DNA of 64,000 nt, taken from NCBI GenBank assembly GCA_963704155.1, contig CAVPHF010000042.1:10371-74370 (forward strand), in the 5' to 3' direction. How positions within the stretch are numbered: the first letter of the stretch is position 1; each line of letters opens with the position of its first letter. The position numbers were made by a program, and so were the translations under genes. The notes beneath the pieces were generated by a model. It had not been told where the DNA came from. It saw nothing but the letters and a program-made list of their open reading frames with translations, and ran no database searches. This DNA comes from Thiohalocapsa sp963704155. GTDB taxonomy: Bacteria > Pseudomonadota > Gammaproteobacteria > Chromatiales > Chromatiaceae. Shown piece after piece: positions 1 through 9,191 of the stretch.

Positions 1-556
1 TTGCCTGGCATGATGCTGCTACCCGGCTGCAGCTCCGGCAGGTGGATCTCCCCCAGGCCCGCGATGGGGCCGCTGTTCATCCAGCGCAGGTCGGTGGCGA
101 TTTTCATGCGAACTCCCGGGCGCGGGCGTCGATGGCCTCGCGGAGCGAATCCAGGGCGTCGGTCAGGGCCTGGAGTTGTTGGGCGGCAGCCACGTGAATG
201 ACGGTCGGGATGACGTCGTTGCTGCTCTGACCACGGTTGACGTCGTCGTTGGGATGGACCGGTCGGCCCAGCCGGCGCCCGGCGAGCGTCGCGATCACCT
301 CATTCGCGTTCATGTTGGTGCTGGTGCCGGAGCCGGTCTGGAGCACGTCTACCGGAAACTGATCGTCGTAGCGGCCGTCCGCCACGCCTTGCGCCGCCGC
401 GTCGATCGCCTGCGACAGATCCGTCGACAGCAGCCCCAGAGCCCCGTTGACCTGAGCGGCACAGGCCTTGAACAGCCCGAGCGCACGCAGGAAAGCACGC
501 GGGAACCGCCAGCCGCTGATCCCGAAGGGGGTCGGCTGGGTCATCGGCTGGGTCAT
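1..556 (-). pseudogene. fumC: Class II fumarate hydratase, internally deleted and cut by the window edge
   Basis: The upstream reading frame (556 to 104) matches the first third of class II fumarase: GSGTSTNMNANEV, then VHPNDDVNRGQSSNDVIPT with the substrate-binding SSN triad. It ends in a stop right after AREFA. The next bases, in another frame, encode MKIATDLRWMNSGP and the family signature GSSIMPGK, which runs off the window start. In intact fumarases about 130 to 140 residues separate these blocks, so an internal segment was deleted. The first ~40 residues of the usual N-terminus are also missing. Fumarase converts fumarate to malate in the TCA cycle; this copy cannot fold into an active tetramer. 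The family match is clear from the motifs; loss of function is inference. Confidence 0.85.
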
Positions 557-582
557 CGGACGGCCTCCTGGTCACTCGCTCG

Positions 583-714
583 CTATACCTGAGGCCCAGC
601 CTGCGCTTCGGAGAGGACGACATTTCCGTCGGGCTTTGCAATCGTCACTTGCACATCGCCCAGGTAGGCACCGGATGGGGCGGCAAACTCGAGTCGCACA
701 ACAGGTGCGGGCAT
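583..714 (-). pseudogene. Fragment of a carboxypeptidase-regulatory-like small protein
   Basis: About 43 codons on the minus strand read VRLEFAAPSGAYLGDVQVT followed by IAKPDGNVVLSEAQAGP. This resembles the middle of small periplasmic proteins with a carboxypeptidase-regulatory-like fold (a SGAY..DV.V.I..A.GN pattern). The usual signal peptide and C-terminal half are absent. The assignment is from memory of the motif and is weak; it may be a decayed remnant of a gene that once followed fumC. Confidence 0.3.
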
Positions 715-769
715 GCCTACCCTGCTGGAGCGTCGCTTTCGGCTGCCCAACGGAATGTCATTCGGCAGG

Positions 770-1224
770 CTAGGCACCGAGCATCCTCACCTGTTTGTCG
801 CCGCTCGCTGATGACGGGTCGGGTCGCAGGCGCGCTTTCCGCAGTTCGTCCTCCCAGACCGCTAGGTAGAGCGTCTCGTTGCGCCGGTCCATCCAATCGA
901 TACACTCGCGTGGCACGAGGCATCGACTGCTCGAGCGCGCCCGAGCCGCGATGCCGTCGCTGCTGTCAGGACCGGACTCGACCGCAGTACATGCGTGGGC
1001 AGATCCAGCTCCAAGTCGCCGCTCGCCTCGTCTAGGTCCGCGACCGAATCGGTGCTGACCAAGACGCCGCGATTGGGCGCCCAGGCGTCGGCATCGGCGA
1101 CGAGAAAGCGCACCATCCATTGATCGGTGTCCAGCATCAGGTCCAAGAGCCCAATGGCAGTGCCGTCGAGCGTGCGCAGTTTCGAGTCAAGCAACTGCGT
1201 GGCCGTGAAATAGCTGTTGGTCAT
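770..1224 (-). pseudogene. PRC-barrel domain protein, C-terminal half degenerate
   Basis: The frame opens at 1224 behind a GGAGG ribosome site and gives one PRC-barrel domain (about residues 5 to 83: LLDSKLRTLDGTAIGLLDLM, ..VRFLVADADAW, ..VLVSTDSV). It resembles the two-domain PRC protein at 32161 in this window. After THVLRSSP the family similarity stops, and the following sequence is open in two frames without the usual tyrosine-rich linker and second barrel. PRC barrels are small beta-barrels found in stress and RNA-processing proteins. I read this as a truncated, probably frameshifted copy; a short single-domain protein cannot be excluded. Confidence 0.55.
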
Positions 1225-1572
1225 GCGATGCCTCCATTCAGAGATCTCCGACGCGCTGCCCGCGCCAGGCTGAGGCCCGATACGATGACGAGCCTGGTCT
1301 TGGGGTCGATGATTTCAATACCAGCAGAACACGTGCCAAGCACAGGCAGAACACGTGCCAAGCACAGGCAGAACACGCGCCAAACTTAGACGGCGTGGTG
1401 ACCTGCACCGCGCCGATCCATGCCGCCGCGGGGAAGGCGATGTTCGACGACTACCTGCGCGCGCGGGCGGCGCGGCATTTCAACCGCTGCCTGGGGCAAA
1501 GCGCCCACCCGCAGAATGGCGGTTGGCCTGGTTCAATTCGGGGTTCGTGTCGACGTCGTCGATCACGTCGGA
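1225..1572. other. Intergenic stretch between PRC remnant and BON gene
   Basis: No gene with a convincing start was found. It holds a tandem repeat (1328-1383). From about 1395 on the plus strand a short open stretch (VVTCTAPIHAAAGKAMFDDY and following) looks coding in composition but matches no family I recognise and runs into the antisense of the BON gene. It is probably a remnant of a deleted gene. Confidence 0.4.
1328..1383. repeat. 22-bp tandem direct repeat, 2.5 copies
   Basis: The unit AACACGTGCCAAGCACAGGC plus AG occurs at 1328-1349 and 1350-1371, followed by a partial unit with CACGCG in place of CACGTG. Each full unit contains the palindrome CACGTG. Confidence 0.85.
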
Positions 1573-2553
1573 TCAGCTCCCTTGCTGCTCAACGCCGAGT
1601 ACGTCCTCGACCCGCTTGACACCGTCGATTGCGGCAGCCACCGCGGCGGCCTCTGCCTTGTCCGCCGCCGTCGGCACCTGCCCTGAGAGCGTCACGACGC
1701 CGTCCTGCGTGCTGACGTCGATGCGCTCAGCGTCCACGGTGCGATCGAAACGCAAGGACGCCGCGACGCGGGCTGTTAGCCAGGCGTCCGACAATCCCTC
1801 GGCGGCGGACGTCATCGCGGCACCGACCTCGTCGCCGATGCCGGCGTCCGGATCGACCGTCAGATGATTCTCGACTTGCGCCACGCCGGTGGTGCGCCGG
1901 GCGATCTGCTCGGCGAGCTGCTTGGTCTGCTGCGCGCGTACTGTGCCGGTCAGGATCAGATGGTCGCCGCTGGTTGTCACAGCCACGCGCAGCCCGTCGA
2001 CGGGCTCCCGCCACAGCAACTGCAGCTTGACCCGTGCGGTGGTGTTGGCCTCATCCACGATGCGGTAAATGGGGTTGGCGCTCGGTACCGCCTCCCCCGA
2101 CGGTTCCACTTGCAGGCGGTCGTCCACATTGTCGATGCCGCTCAGATCACGGGCCAGGCGGACGGCGAGCTCACGCTCCGCCGGGCTGTCCAGAACACCC
2201 GAGAGCGTCACGGTGTCACCTTCGACATCGACGTCGATATCAAAAGGGTTGAGATGTTCGTTCAGGCTATAAGTGGTAATGAGCCGAGCCTCGGCCCAGA
2301 GGTCGGAGCCCGGTGGCGCTTCAACGCCGGTGTGCTCGGGCGACGCGTCGGGCAGTGCCGTGAGCGGCTCCTGCAACCTGTTCTGCCCTGCCTCATCGGA
2401 CTGCGCGGTAGCGCCACCCCCACTTGCTAGCAGAAAAACGGCGAGGGCCGGAGGTAGCACCGAAGTTATCAGCCGGCGGCTGATGCGTTCCGGAGATGGA
2501 CGCCCGTCGGGCAATTGAAACTGGCTGGGTAGATGCCTCGTGGGTGGAATCAT
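1573..2553 (-). CDS. Secreted triple-BON domain protein
   Basis: A 326-residue protein with an N-terminal hydrophobic segment at about residues 28-50 (VLPPALAVFLLASGGGATAQ), which suggests export to the periplasm, followed by three BON modules (about 85-150, 165-235 and 255-322). Each has the typical V.V..G.V.L.G.V pattern, for example DVEGDTVTLSGVLDSPAERE and STQDGVVTLSGQVP. BON domains in OsmY-like proteins bind phospholipid or stabilise the envelope under osmotic stress; a similar role is inferred. The ATG at 2553 follows GGAG at a good distance. It stands alone in its orientation, with remnants on both sides. A second, shorter BON protein lies at 33143. Confidence 0.85.
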   Translation of the reverse strand: MIPPTRHLPSQFQLPDGRPSPERISRRLITSVLPPALAVFLLASGGGATAQSDEAGQNRLQEPLTALPDASPEHTGVEAPPGSDLWAEARLITTYSLNEHLNPFDIDVDVEGDTVTLSGVLDSPAERELAVRLARDLSGIDNVDDRLQVEPSGEAVPSANPIYRIVDEANTTARVKLQLLWREPVDGLRVAVTTSGDHLILTGTVRAQQTKQLAEQIARRTTGVAQVENHLTVDPDAGIGDEVGAAMTSAAEGLSDAWLTARVAASLRFDRTVDAERIDVSTQDGVVTLSGQVPTAADKAEAAAVAAAIDGVKRVEDVLGVEQQGS

Positions 2554-2959
2554 GTGGGGTCTCCGATGGCCGGCGCATCCTGCGCATTAACGGGCGCGGA
2601 CCGACCTGAGCCGTGGCCAGGCCCCGCCCAAAGAAGGCACCCAAAGAGAGCGCAGAGAAGAAGGCGTTTCTGTTAGGCAATCTAACGTTCACGGCACGGT
2701 GCCACCCCGCGAGATGAAGCCTTTGTTTCATCGTGAGCAACTGCTGCGCCACCCTCCTGGCCATGCAAGCCGACGATGCGGACTCGCAAATGCATGCGGA
2801 CCCGCGGACCGACCGCTGCCCGACTCTTGCTGTTGCTCCCAGTGACGAGCAAGGTGACGAGCAAGCCGCAAGCGCGCCGCGACGGACTGAGCCGGCGGCG
2901 CCCAATCCGGGCAGCCGCGCCCTAACATCGGAAACCGGACATCGGAATCGAGACTCATC
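2554..2959. other. Intergenic region with one hairpin repeat
   Basis: No gene is supported here. It contains copy 1 of the dispersed hairpin repeat (2682-2738) and the spacer in front of the PEBP stub. Confidence 0.5.
2682..2738 (+). repeat. Dispersed hairpin repeat, copy 1
   Basis: About 56 bases beginning CTAACGTTCACGGCACGGTG and continuing through CCACCCCGCGAGATGAAGCC to TTTGTTTCATCGTGAGC. It can form two hairpins: GGCAC/GTGCC, and GATGAA/TTCATC around GCCTTTGT. Related copies lie at 28549, 35845 and 35896. Confidence 0.8.
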
Positions 2960-3045
2960 ATGGCCATGAAGCTGACATCCCCCGCCTTCGCTACCGGCGG
3001 CAGTATCCCGGACCGTTACACCAAGTCCGGCGCCGACGACTGTTT
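2960..3045 (+). pseudogene. 5' stub of a YbhB/YbcL-type PEBP protein
   Basis: The plus strand opens with MAMKLTSPAFATGGSIPDRY followed by TKSGAD, the characteristic start of the bacterial Raf-kinase-inhibitor-like (PEBP) family. Similarity stops after about 27 codons, where the sequence meets the 3' end of the transketolase gene on the other strand (3053). The remaining ~125 residues, including the ligand-binding DPD and GPPHG motifs, are gone. The stub marks a deletion junction. Confidence 0.7.
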
Positions 3046-3052
3046 TCCTCCA

Positions 3053-6000
3053 TCAGGCAGCGGCCGCCAGTGCCAGCGCCTCGCGCTCGATCTGCTCGCC
3101 AGACAGACGGTGGCGCTCCAGCAGTTCCTCCGGCGTACCGGAGTGGGGCTCGCCGGCGACGCCCAGGTGGAAGACGCGGCCGAGGCGGCCCACCTGAGCG
3201 GACACCGCGTCGCCCAAACCGCTGTCACGATTGTGGTCCTCGACCACCAAGATGGTACCGGTGGCCTCGATGGCCGCCTGTAGCGTTGCGACGTCCAACG
3301 GCTTGACGCTGTAGGCGTCGATGACGCGAGTCGTAATGCCCTGCTGGCGCAGCCGGTCTGCGGCCTCCAGCGCCGAGTGCACCGTGATGCCGGCGGCGAC
3401 CAGGGTCAGCACGTCATCGTCGCTGGCCCCGAAGGACTTGCTGCCGCCGATGTGGAATTCCTCGTCAGCCTCGTAGATGACCGGCGTCTTGCCGCGCGTG
3501 GTGCGCAAATAGACGATGCCGTCGTGCGCGAAGCCAGCCTCGGTCAACCGGGCGGCACTGACCGCGTCGCAGGGATAGAGCACCGTGGTTGCGTCCAGGG
3601 CGCGAAACAGGGCGATGTCCTCAAGCCCCATCTGCGAGGCGCCGTCCTGGCCGATGGACACGCCGGCGTGGCTGCCGCAGATCAGCATATGCGGCGCGTG
3701 CGAGTGCACCGCCATGCGGATGAAGTCGTGCGCGCGGGTCACAAAGGCGGCAAAGGTGGCGACACAGGGCCGCTTTCCGCTCGCCGCTAGGCCCAAGGCC
3801 ACGCCGAACAGGTTCTGTTCGGCGATCTGCCCTTGCACGAACCGCTCCGGCAACTGGTTGGCGAAGCCTTCGGTCTTGGTGGAGTTCTGCACGTCGCCGT
3901 CCAGCACGACGAGGTCGCCGTCGCGTGCGCCGAGCTGCAACAGGGCCTCGCCGAAGGCGCTGCGCGTGGCCACGTCGTCGCCGACGGCCCAGGGCAGCGC
4001 ATGCTGGGAAGACGTCTGTGCGACCGCCGGGTCCGCTTTCCCAAAGGCCGTGTCGACGCCCATGGTCTCGGCCACCGGCCACACCGGCATCGGGACCCGC
4101 CTCGGCTCCACCGGCATGCAGGGTTCATCGGGCGCAGCGATCTCGGCCAGCGCCGGGTCGAGCTGCTCCGCGTCCAACGCCTTGCCGTGCCAGCCCTCGG
4201 CACCCTCCAAGAAGGAGACACCCTTGCCTTTGACAGTTCGGGCGATGATGGCGGTGGGGCCGGGTTCGCGTGTTGCCGCCAGTGCGGCGAGGATGTCCGC
4301 GTAGTCGTGGCCATCGATCTCGATGGTGCGCCAGCCGAAGGCCTCGAAGCGGTCCGCGAGCACGGCGCTGTCGTGGCCGTAGGGCGCCGGACCACTTTGC
4401 TCCAGGCCGTTCATGTCAACGATGGCGACGACCCGCTCCAGCTTATGGTCAGCGGCGAACTGGGCCGCCTCCCAGACGCTGCCCTCGGAACACTCGCCGT
4501 CGCCGAGCAGGCAGAAGTGCCGCGCCTCGATGCCATCCAGCCGGTCCGCGATGGCCATGCCGTTGACGGCGGCGAGGCCCTGGCCAAGCGAGCCCGTGGC
4601 GACCGGCACCCAGGGGTTGAGCGGGGTCGGGTGGCCTTCCAGATCGCTGTCGAGCTGGCGCAGGGTCATCGGGTCATCGTCGATGGCGCCGGCCTCGTGC
4701 AGCACCGCCCAGAGGATGGGCGCGGCATGACCCTTGGACAGCAGGAAGCGGTCCTGGTCCCGTGCCGGGCCCCGCTCCGACGCGGGACCGGCCCAGGGAT
4801 GCCCCGGATCCCAACGCATCTCGTGGAAGAACAAGGCGGCGACAAGGTCGGCGCAGGACAGGCAGGAGGTGGCATGGCCAGAACCCGCGGCGGTGGTCAT
4901 GCGCAGCACCGCGGCGCGCAGCCGAGCGGCCACGGCGGCCAGCGGCCCGGCCTCGTCGACGGTCATGAGCCGGCGGGCACGCTCGGCGAGGCCCTTGAGC
5001 AGTCCGTCGTAGGGGTCGTCGAACTTCTGCACGCCCGCACCGACCAGTTCATCCGCGACGGACTCCAGTTCTACGCCGAGTAAGCGCTCCGCTTGTTCGA
5101 TGGTCGGCGCGGCGTCTGGCTCGGCGTCGTCGGACAGGGTAGCGGCGACGCGGCCGTGGTCGTCGAAGGCATCGGCGGTGGCCTCCGGCATCGTCGAGAC
5201 GGTGTAGGGGCCGATCAGCGGCTCGATATAGTGCACGTCAGACAGGTTCGGGTCCTTGACACCGGTGCTGGCCCAGAGCAGCCGTTGCGGTTGCGCGCCG
5301 TGCTCGGCGAGATGCAGCCAACGCTCGGTGGACAGGACCTCGCGCAAGCGCCTGTACGCGCGGCGGGCGGCGGCGATGGCGGTCTGGCCGAGCAGGGATT
5401 CGGCCTCGGTGCGGAGCTCGTCGTTCACCTCAGGATAGGCGCGGCGGCGCAACCGTGCGTCCACGGACACATCGATGCGACTCAGGAAGAAGCTCGCCAC
5501 CGAACCGATGTTGCGCACGTCGAGGCCTTCACGCAGACGCCGCTCCAGTGCCTGCAGATGGGCCTGCACCGTCGCCTCGTAGGCATGCTGGCCGAACAGC
5601 AGCGTTATGTTGACGTTGATGCCCTCGAACAGCAGCGTCTCGATGGCCGGAATGCCCTGGCTGGTGCTGGGCACCTTGATGAGTAGGTTTGGTCGGCCGA
5701 CGGCATCCCACAGCCGCCGCGCCTCGGCGATGGTGCCGTCGGTGTCGTGGGCAAGATGCGGCGAGACCTCCAGACTGACACAGCCGTCGATGCCGACGCC
5801 GTCGTTCATGCTCTCCTGCCAGCGCGGCAGGAACAGGTCGCAGGCGTCGCGCACGTCGTCGACGGCAAGTCGCTCGTAGAGCGCGCGGATGTCGATCTCG
5901 GCGTCGCCGGGCCTGGTCGTTTTCCTGGCCACGCGGATGCGCTCGTCGTAAGCGGCCCGATCCGCCGGCGAATCGCCGAGCATCGCCTTGGCGAAGATGG

Positions 6001-6154
6001 CGGGATTGGATGTGACGCCGGAGAGCCCCTGCTCGCGAATGCGCTGGGCGAGGCTGCCGTCGTCGAGCATCCGCCGCGACAGGCTATCGAGCCAGTAGCA
6101 CTGACCCTGGTTGTGCAGTTGAGCCAGAGGGCTGAGTGGTTGGCTGATGGCCAT
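3053..6154 (-). CDS. Fused transaldolase-transketolase (1033 aa)
   Basis: One frame carries both sugar-transfer enzymes of the non-oxidative pentose phosphate pathway. Residues about 15-380 are a transaldolase with the Schiff-base lysine Lys160 in NLLIKVPST, the start motif GVTSNPAIF and the later ASTGVKDPN. Residues about 400-1030 are a complete transketolase: GSGHATS, thiamine-diphosphate motif GDGECSEG at 551-558 with the downstream Asn in DMNG, and catalytic Glu779 in QIAEQNLFG. Such fusions would keep three-carbon and two-carbon transfer on one cytoplasmic polypeptide. The ATG at 6154 follows GGAGGTACCC. No operon partner is seen; its 3' end abuts the PEBP stub. The motifs indicate that both activities are intact. 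Which cellular route it serves is inference. Confidence 0.93.
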   Translation of the reverse strand: MAISQPLSPLAQLHNQGQCYWLDSLSRRMLDDGSLAQRIREQGLSGVTSNPAIFAKAMLGDSPADRAAYDERIRVARKTTRPGDAEIDIRALYERLAVDDVRDACDLFLPRWQESMNDGVGIDGCVSLEVSPHLAHDTDGTIAEARRLWDAVGRPNLLIKVPSTSQGIPAIETLLFEGINVNITLLFGQHAYEATVQAHLQALERRLREGLDVRNIGSVASFFLSRIDVSVDARLRRRAYPEVNDELRTEAESLLGQTAIAAARRAYRRLREVLSTERWLHLAEHGAQPQRLLWASTGVKDPNLSDVHYIEPLIGPYTVSTMPEATADAFDDHGRVAATLSDDAEPDAAPTIEQAERLLGVELESVADELVGAGVQKFDDPYDGLLKGLAERARRLMTVDEAGPLAAVAARLRAAVLRMTTAAGSGHATSCLSCADLVAALFFHEMRWDPGHPWAGPASERGPARDQDRFLLSKGHAAPILWAVLHEAGAIDDDPMTLRQLDSDLEGHPTPLNPWVPVATGSLGQGLAAVNGMAIADRLDGIEARHFCLLGDGECSEGSVWEAAQFAADHKLERVVAIVDMNGLEQSGPAPYGHDSAVLADRFEAFGWRTIEIDGHDYADILAALAATREPGPTAIIARTVKGKGVSFLEGAEGWHGKALDAEQLDPALAEIAAPDEPCMPVEPRRVPMPVWPVAETMGVDTAFGKADPAVAQTSSQHALPWAVGDDVATRSAFGEALLQLGARDGDLVVLDGDVQNSTKTEGFANQLPERFVQGQIAEQNLFGVALGLAASGKRPCVATFAAFVTRAHDFIRMAVHSHAPHMLICGSHAGVSIGQDGASQMGLEDIALFRALDATTVLYPCDAVSAARLTEAGFAHDGIVYLRTTRGKTPVIYEADEEFHIGGSKSFGASDDDVLTLVAAGITVHSALEAADRLRQQGITTRVIDAYSVKPLDVATLQAAIEATGTILVVEDHNRDSGLGDAVSAQVGRLGRVFHLGVAGEPHSGTPEELLERHRLSGEQIEREALALAAAA

Positions 6155-6637
6155 GGGTACCTCCGTTCGCTATCTCTGGTGGATGTCTTGAGGAGTCGCT
6201 GTTCGAGCCCGCGACCCACTTGTTCACCAGGGTGCAAGGCGCGGGCCAGCGGCAGCCAGCATGCCGCGCAGCCCGCACCCAGTGTTCCGATGTCGAGCCG
6301 GCGAGCAGCCCCAGGCCGGCGCCATCGCGACTGCGCCACGCGCGCCAATCAGCGTCGGCACCGCAGACCGGTGTTATTGAACCAATGGCTGGTTGATAGC
6401 GACCAGCCCGGCGCGCTCCAGCTGGCTCCAGAGCACGCCCGGTGCCCGGTTCGAGTAAACGCGGCGATGGGCATCGGCCTTGCATTGCTCGCAATCGCAG
6501 CTGTGATGTATTGCTCGCAGCTCGTAATCGCGGCGGTGATCGGGATCGCCCGGGTGCACACACCACCGCCGCACGCCGGCGATTCGTCATTTCCCAAACT
6601 GATCTCAGCAGCAGATCCAGCGCCAACGGAGACTCCA
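6155..6637. other. Intergenic region upstream of the fused enzyme
   Basis: No recognisable gene. A plus-strand frame from about 6468 (MGIGLALLAIAAVMYCSQLV) is hydrophobic and continuous with the DUF3096 gene, but it has no ribosome site or family match, so I leave it uncalled. Promoters for the divergent genes at 6154 and 6638 must lie here; no clear -35/-10 pair was identified. Confidence 0.4.
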
Positions 6638-6790
6638 ATGACCTATCCAATCCTCGAACCCATCTTTGCCCTCATCGCCGGCGTTCTGATCCTCGTACGG
6701 CCGTCGCTCCTCAACTACATCGTTGCCATCTATCTCATCGTCGTCGGGATCCTCGGCCTCGTCGGCTATGCGGGTGTCGTCGGTACCTGA
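6638..6790 (+). CDS. DUF3096 small membrane protein (50 aa)
   Basis: A 50-residue protein made almost wholly of two hydrophobic segments: IFALIAGVLILVRPSLLNYI then VAIYLIVVGILGLVGYAGVV. The pattern LLALIAGILIL..P.LLNYIVAIYLI..G is that of DUF3096, a small inner-membrane family of unknown function. I chose ATG 6638 because the family begins just before this first helix. The next small frame starts inside its stop codon. Confidence 0.75.
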   Translation: MTYPILEPIFALIAGVLILVRPSLLNYIVAIYLIVVGILGLVGYAGVVGT

Positions 6791-6912
6791 TGCGCCAAGG
6801 GCAGCACGCTACGGCGAGCTGTTGCGCCGATAAGAGGGCTGCGACATGCGGCGAGCAGGCCACCAGCGAGGTCCGGGAGCGCCTGTCGCGGGTACGCGAC
6901 GCCCTGTCCTGA
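6790..6912 (+). CDS. Possible 40-aa cysteine-containing peptide
   Basis: The start ATG overlaps the DUF3096 stop (TGATG), an arrangement typical of translational coupling. The product is 40 residues with Cys11, Cys12 and Cys20 and a basic C-terminal helix (EVRERLSRVRDALS). I know no family for it. It lies 46 bases before the permease gene and could belong to the same transcript. It may equally be a chance frame. Confidence 0.3.
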   Translation: MRQGQHATASCCADKRAATCGEQATSEVRERLSRVRDALS

Positions 6913-6958
6913 CGCCCGGAGAAGCAAGACGACCGTTGGGTCGAGAAATAGGCTGCCA

Positions 6959-8188
6959 ATGGACGCCTTAGATATCTGGCCACTCTATGCCGAGTCCGTG
7001 CGCACCGCCGTCGGCTTCTTCTGGAAGGCGGGCTGGGCCTTCATTCTCGGATACGCCATCAGTGCGATGATTCAGGTGTTCGTGCCAAAGGCACGCCTGA
7101 CGCGCTACATGGGCGACGCAGACGCGCGCAGCGTGGCCCTGGCGACGGTGTTCGGTTCTGCATCCTCTTCATGCTCGTTCGCAGCACTGGCCGCAGCACG
7201 ATCCCTGGTGTTGAAGGGCGCGCATTTCGTGGCGGCGGTGGCGTTCATGTTCGCGTCCACCAATCTCGTGATCGAGCTTGGCATCCTGATTCTGATCTTC
7301 CTCGGCTGGCAATTCCTCGCCGCGGAGATCGTCGGCGGTCTAGTGCTCATCGGCATCAGCACGCTCCTGATCCGACTGACCTATCCGACGCGCTGGCTGC
7401 GCGCTGCGCGCGATCGCGTCGAGGAGCAAGCCGAATCCGAGGAGGGGGACTTCGACTGGCGCCAGCGCATCCGCTCGCGCGATGGCTGGGAGATGGTGGG
7501 TGCCCGCTTTGTCATGGACTGGCAGATGGTGTGGAAGGAGATCTTGATCGGTTTCACCATCGCCGGCTTCGTCGCCGTGCTGGTGCCCGCCAGCTGGTGG
7601 TCCGCGCTGTTCCTCGTGGACGCAGCCGAGACCCTGCCGGCCTGGGTCGTCCGGCTGGAGAACGCAGCCCTGGCGCCCTTCGTCGCCGCGGCCACCTTCA
7701 TCGGGTCCATGGGCAATATTCCGCTCGCAACAGTTCTAAATGCCAATGGCGTGCTGTTCGCAGGCGTCATGGGCTTCATCTACTCGGACCTGATGGTGCC
7801 GCCGCTGGTGGCCATTAACGCCAAGTACTACGGTTGGCGCGTGGCCCTATACATTGCCGGAATCATGTACCTCAGCATTGTCGCCACGGCGCTGATACTC
7901 GACGGCCTGTTCACGCTGCTGGGCATTGTGCCGCAGAGCAGTCAGCGCGTGGCGGAGGTCGTGCAGTTCAGCATCGACTACACCTTCTGGTTGAACCTTG
8001 CCTTTATCGGGGTCGCGGCGGTGCTTGTCTGGCTGTGGCGGCAACAAATTGCGCGCCACGGCCAAATGCATCACGAGATGCAGCACGACGGACCGCTCAA
8101 GACCGGCGCTGCCTTAATCGCCGCATTGCTCGTCGTCGGCGGGCTCGGCACGCTCGCTTACCTCGGCAGCAGCAACAGCGTCGCTTAA
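6959..8188 (+). CDS. DUF318 (UPF0718) inner-membrane permease
   Basis: A 409-residue polytopic protein with about eight to ten membrane segments. Family marks include the small-residue motif GSASSSCSFAALAAARSLVL in the first half and FIGSMGNIPLATVLNANGVL in the second, with a charged cytoplasmic loop at about residues 145-180 (EEQAESEEGDFDWRQR). Members of this permease family are linked to export of metal or metalloid species (ArsP is a relative), but the substrate cannot be read from sequence. Full length compared with the family. It follows the DUF3096 gene and the 40-residue frame in the same direction, so the three may be co-transcribed. Confidence 0.85.
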   Translation: MDALDIWPLYAESVRTAVGFFWKAGWAFILGYAISAMIQVFVPKARLTRYMGDADARSVALATVFGSASSSCSFAALAAARSLVLKGAHFVAAVAFMFASTNLVIELGILILIFLGWQFLAAEIVGGLVLIGISTLLIRLTYPTRWLRAARDRVEEQAESEEGDFDWRQRIRSRDGWEMVGARFVMDWQMVWKEILIGFTIAGFVAVLVPASWWSALFLVDAAETLPAWVVRLENAALAPFVAAATFIGSMGNIPLATVLNANGVLFAGVMGFIYSDLMVPPLVAINAKYYGWRVALYIAGIMYLSIVATALILDGLFTLLGIVPQSSQRVAEVVQFSIDYTFWLNLAFIGVAAVLVWLWRQQIARHGQMHHEMQHDGPLKTGAALIAALLVVGGLGTLAYLGSSNSVA

Positions 8189-8443
8189 TCCACGCATTAC
8201 GACCAACCCGCCCTCGCATCATCGGCGTTTTTTCGAACTAGAATCACAGAACAGGTGCACATCCGGGTGCTGCGAAGGTTTGCCCGCGGCGGGCTGATCG
8301 ACCATCTCGCACACATCGGCAGCGACAGCGAGCCCCATCGCGGCGGTTCGCCACTCGGTTTCCCGACGTCGCTCCAGCAACGGCGGACCCGTCCTAACCC
8401 GTTTTCGGATCAGGCCAACGTTCACCACCAGGACCAGTCACCC

Positions 8444-8924
8444 ATGACCCTCATCGCCTCCCTGCTCGCCATCGCCCTGCTGCTGCTCATTGGCAGGCAT
8501 CGCCCTGGTTGCGCGCCGTCTCGTCCCGCCGGACGTCAAGCTCACCGCCGTCCGCCCCGAGCGCCTGCGCGCTGGCGAGCAACGCCTGAAGGTCGGCCTC
8601 CGACTACTCAATCCCAACCCGCTGCCGCTGCCGGTGCTGTCGCTGACCTACCGGCTCTGGCTCGAAGACCTGCCCATCGCCGCCGGCCGGGGCAAGCTGG
8701 CCCGGCCCGTCCCGGCTCGCGGCAGCGCCGACATGGAGGTACTGGTCAGCGCCGACGCCCGCAAGCTCGCCGGCACCCTCCCCCGCCTGGCCCTCAAGCC
8801 CCAGCCCTGGCGCTACCGCCTCGAAGGCACCGTCGCCGTGCTGCCGCGGCTGAATCTTCCCTACCGCCAGGAAGGCCGCATCGACCTTGCCGGCATGCTG
8901 CGCCTGGCCGCGACGCTTCGCTGA
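8444..8924 (+). pseudogene. LEA14-like (WHy/LEA2) protein with a one-base frameshift
   Basis: A start ATG at 8444 encodes a signal-type segment, MTLIASLLAIALLLLI. The rest of the protein is in the next frame from about 8490 (AGIALVARRLVPPDVKLTAV, then LRLLNPNPLPLPVLSLTYRL). The LNPNPLPLPV..L.Y.L.L pattern is the water-stress/LEA2 beta-sandwich. The span is 481 bases, one more than a multiple of three, so removing one base near 8490 restores a 159-residue exported protein. The frameshift may be an assembly error. LEA2 proteins are linked to desiccation tolerance and envelope stress; the role here is inferred. Confidence 0.7.
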
Positions 8925-9191
8925 GCCGGCCTGCACGCAGCCGGGCCCGAACACCTGGAAACCGCGGTTGCGACCCAGTCGACTCGAGCGAAATCCGAGG
9001 GAGATCGGTTGACCGCGCTGTGCAACAAGGAAATTCCAAATTCGTCTCGGATTTTTGCCACCGGTCGACGACATCGCTTTGAAGAGGAAGGTCAAGTGAC
9101 CCCGCAAATGTCGGGCTTGGCTTTGCCTCCGGACCGGGCCATCTCATGAGCATCGCTGTTGGCGCAACAGCTCGACATCCGGAGGCCAGAC

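Noticed and set aside
3833..5083. A long plus-strand open frame antisense to the transaldolase-transketolase
   Set aside because: It mirrors codon bias of the real gene on the other strand, has no ribosome site and no family match.
6468..6637. Hydrophobic upstream extension of the DUF3096 frame
   Set aside because: The family is about 50 residues long and begins at 6638; the extension has no homology.
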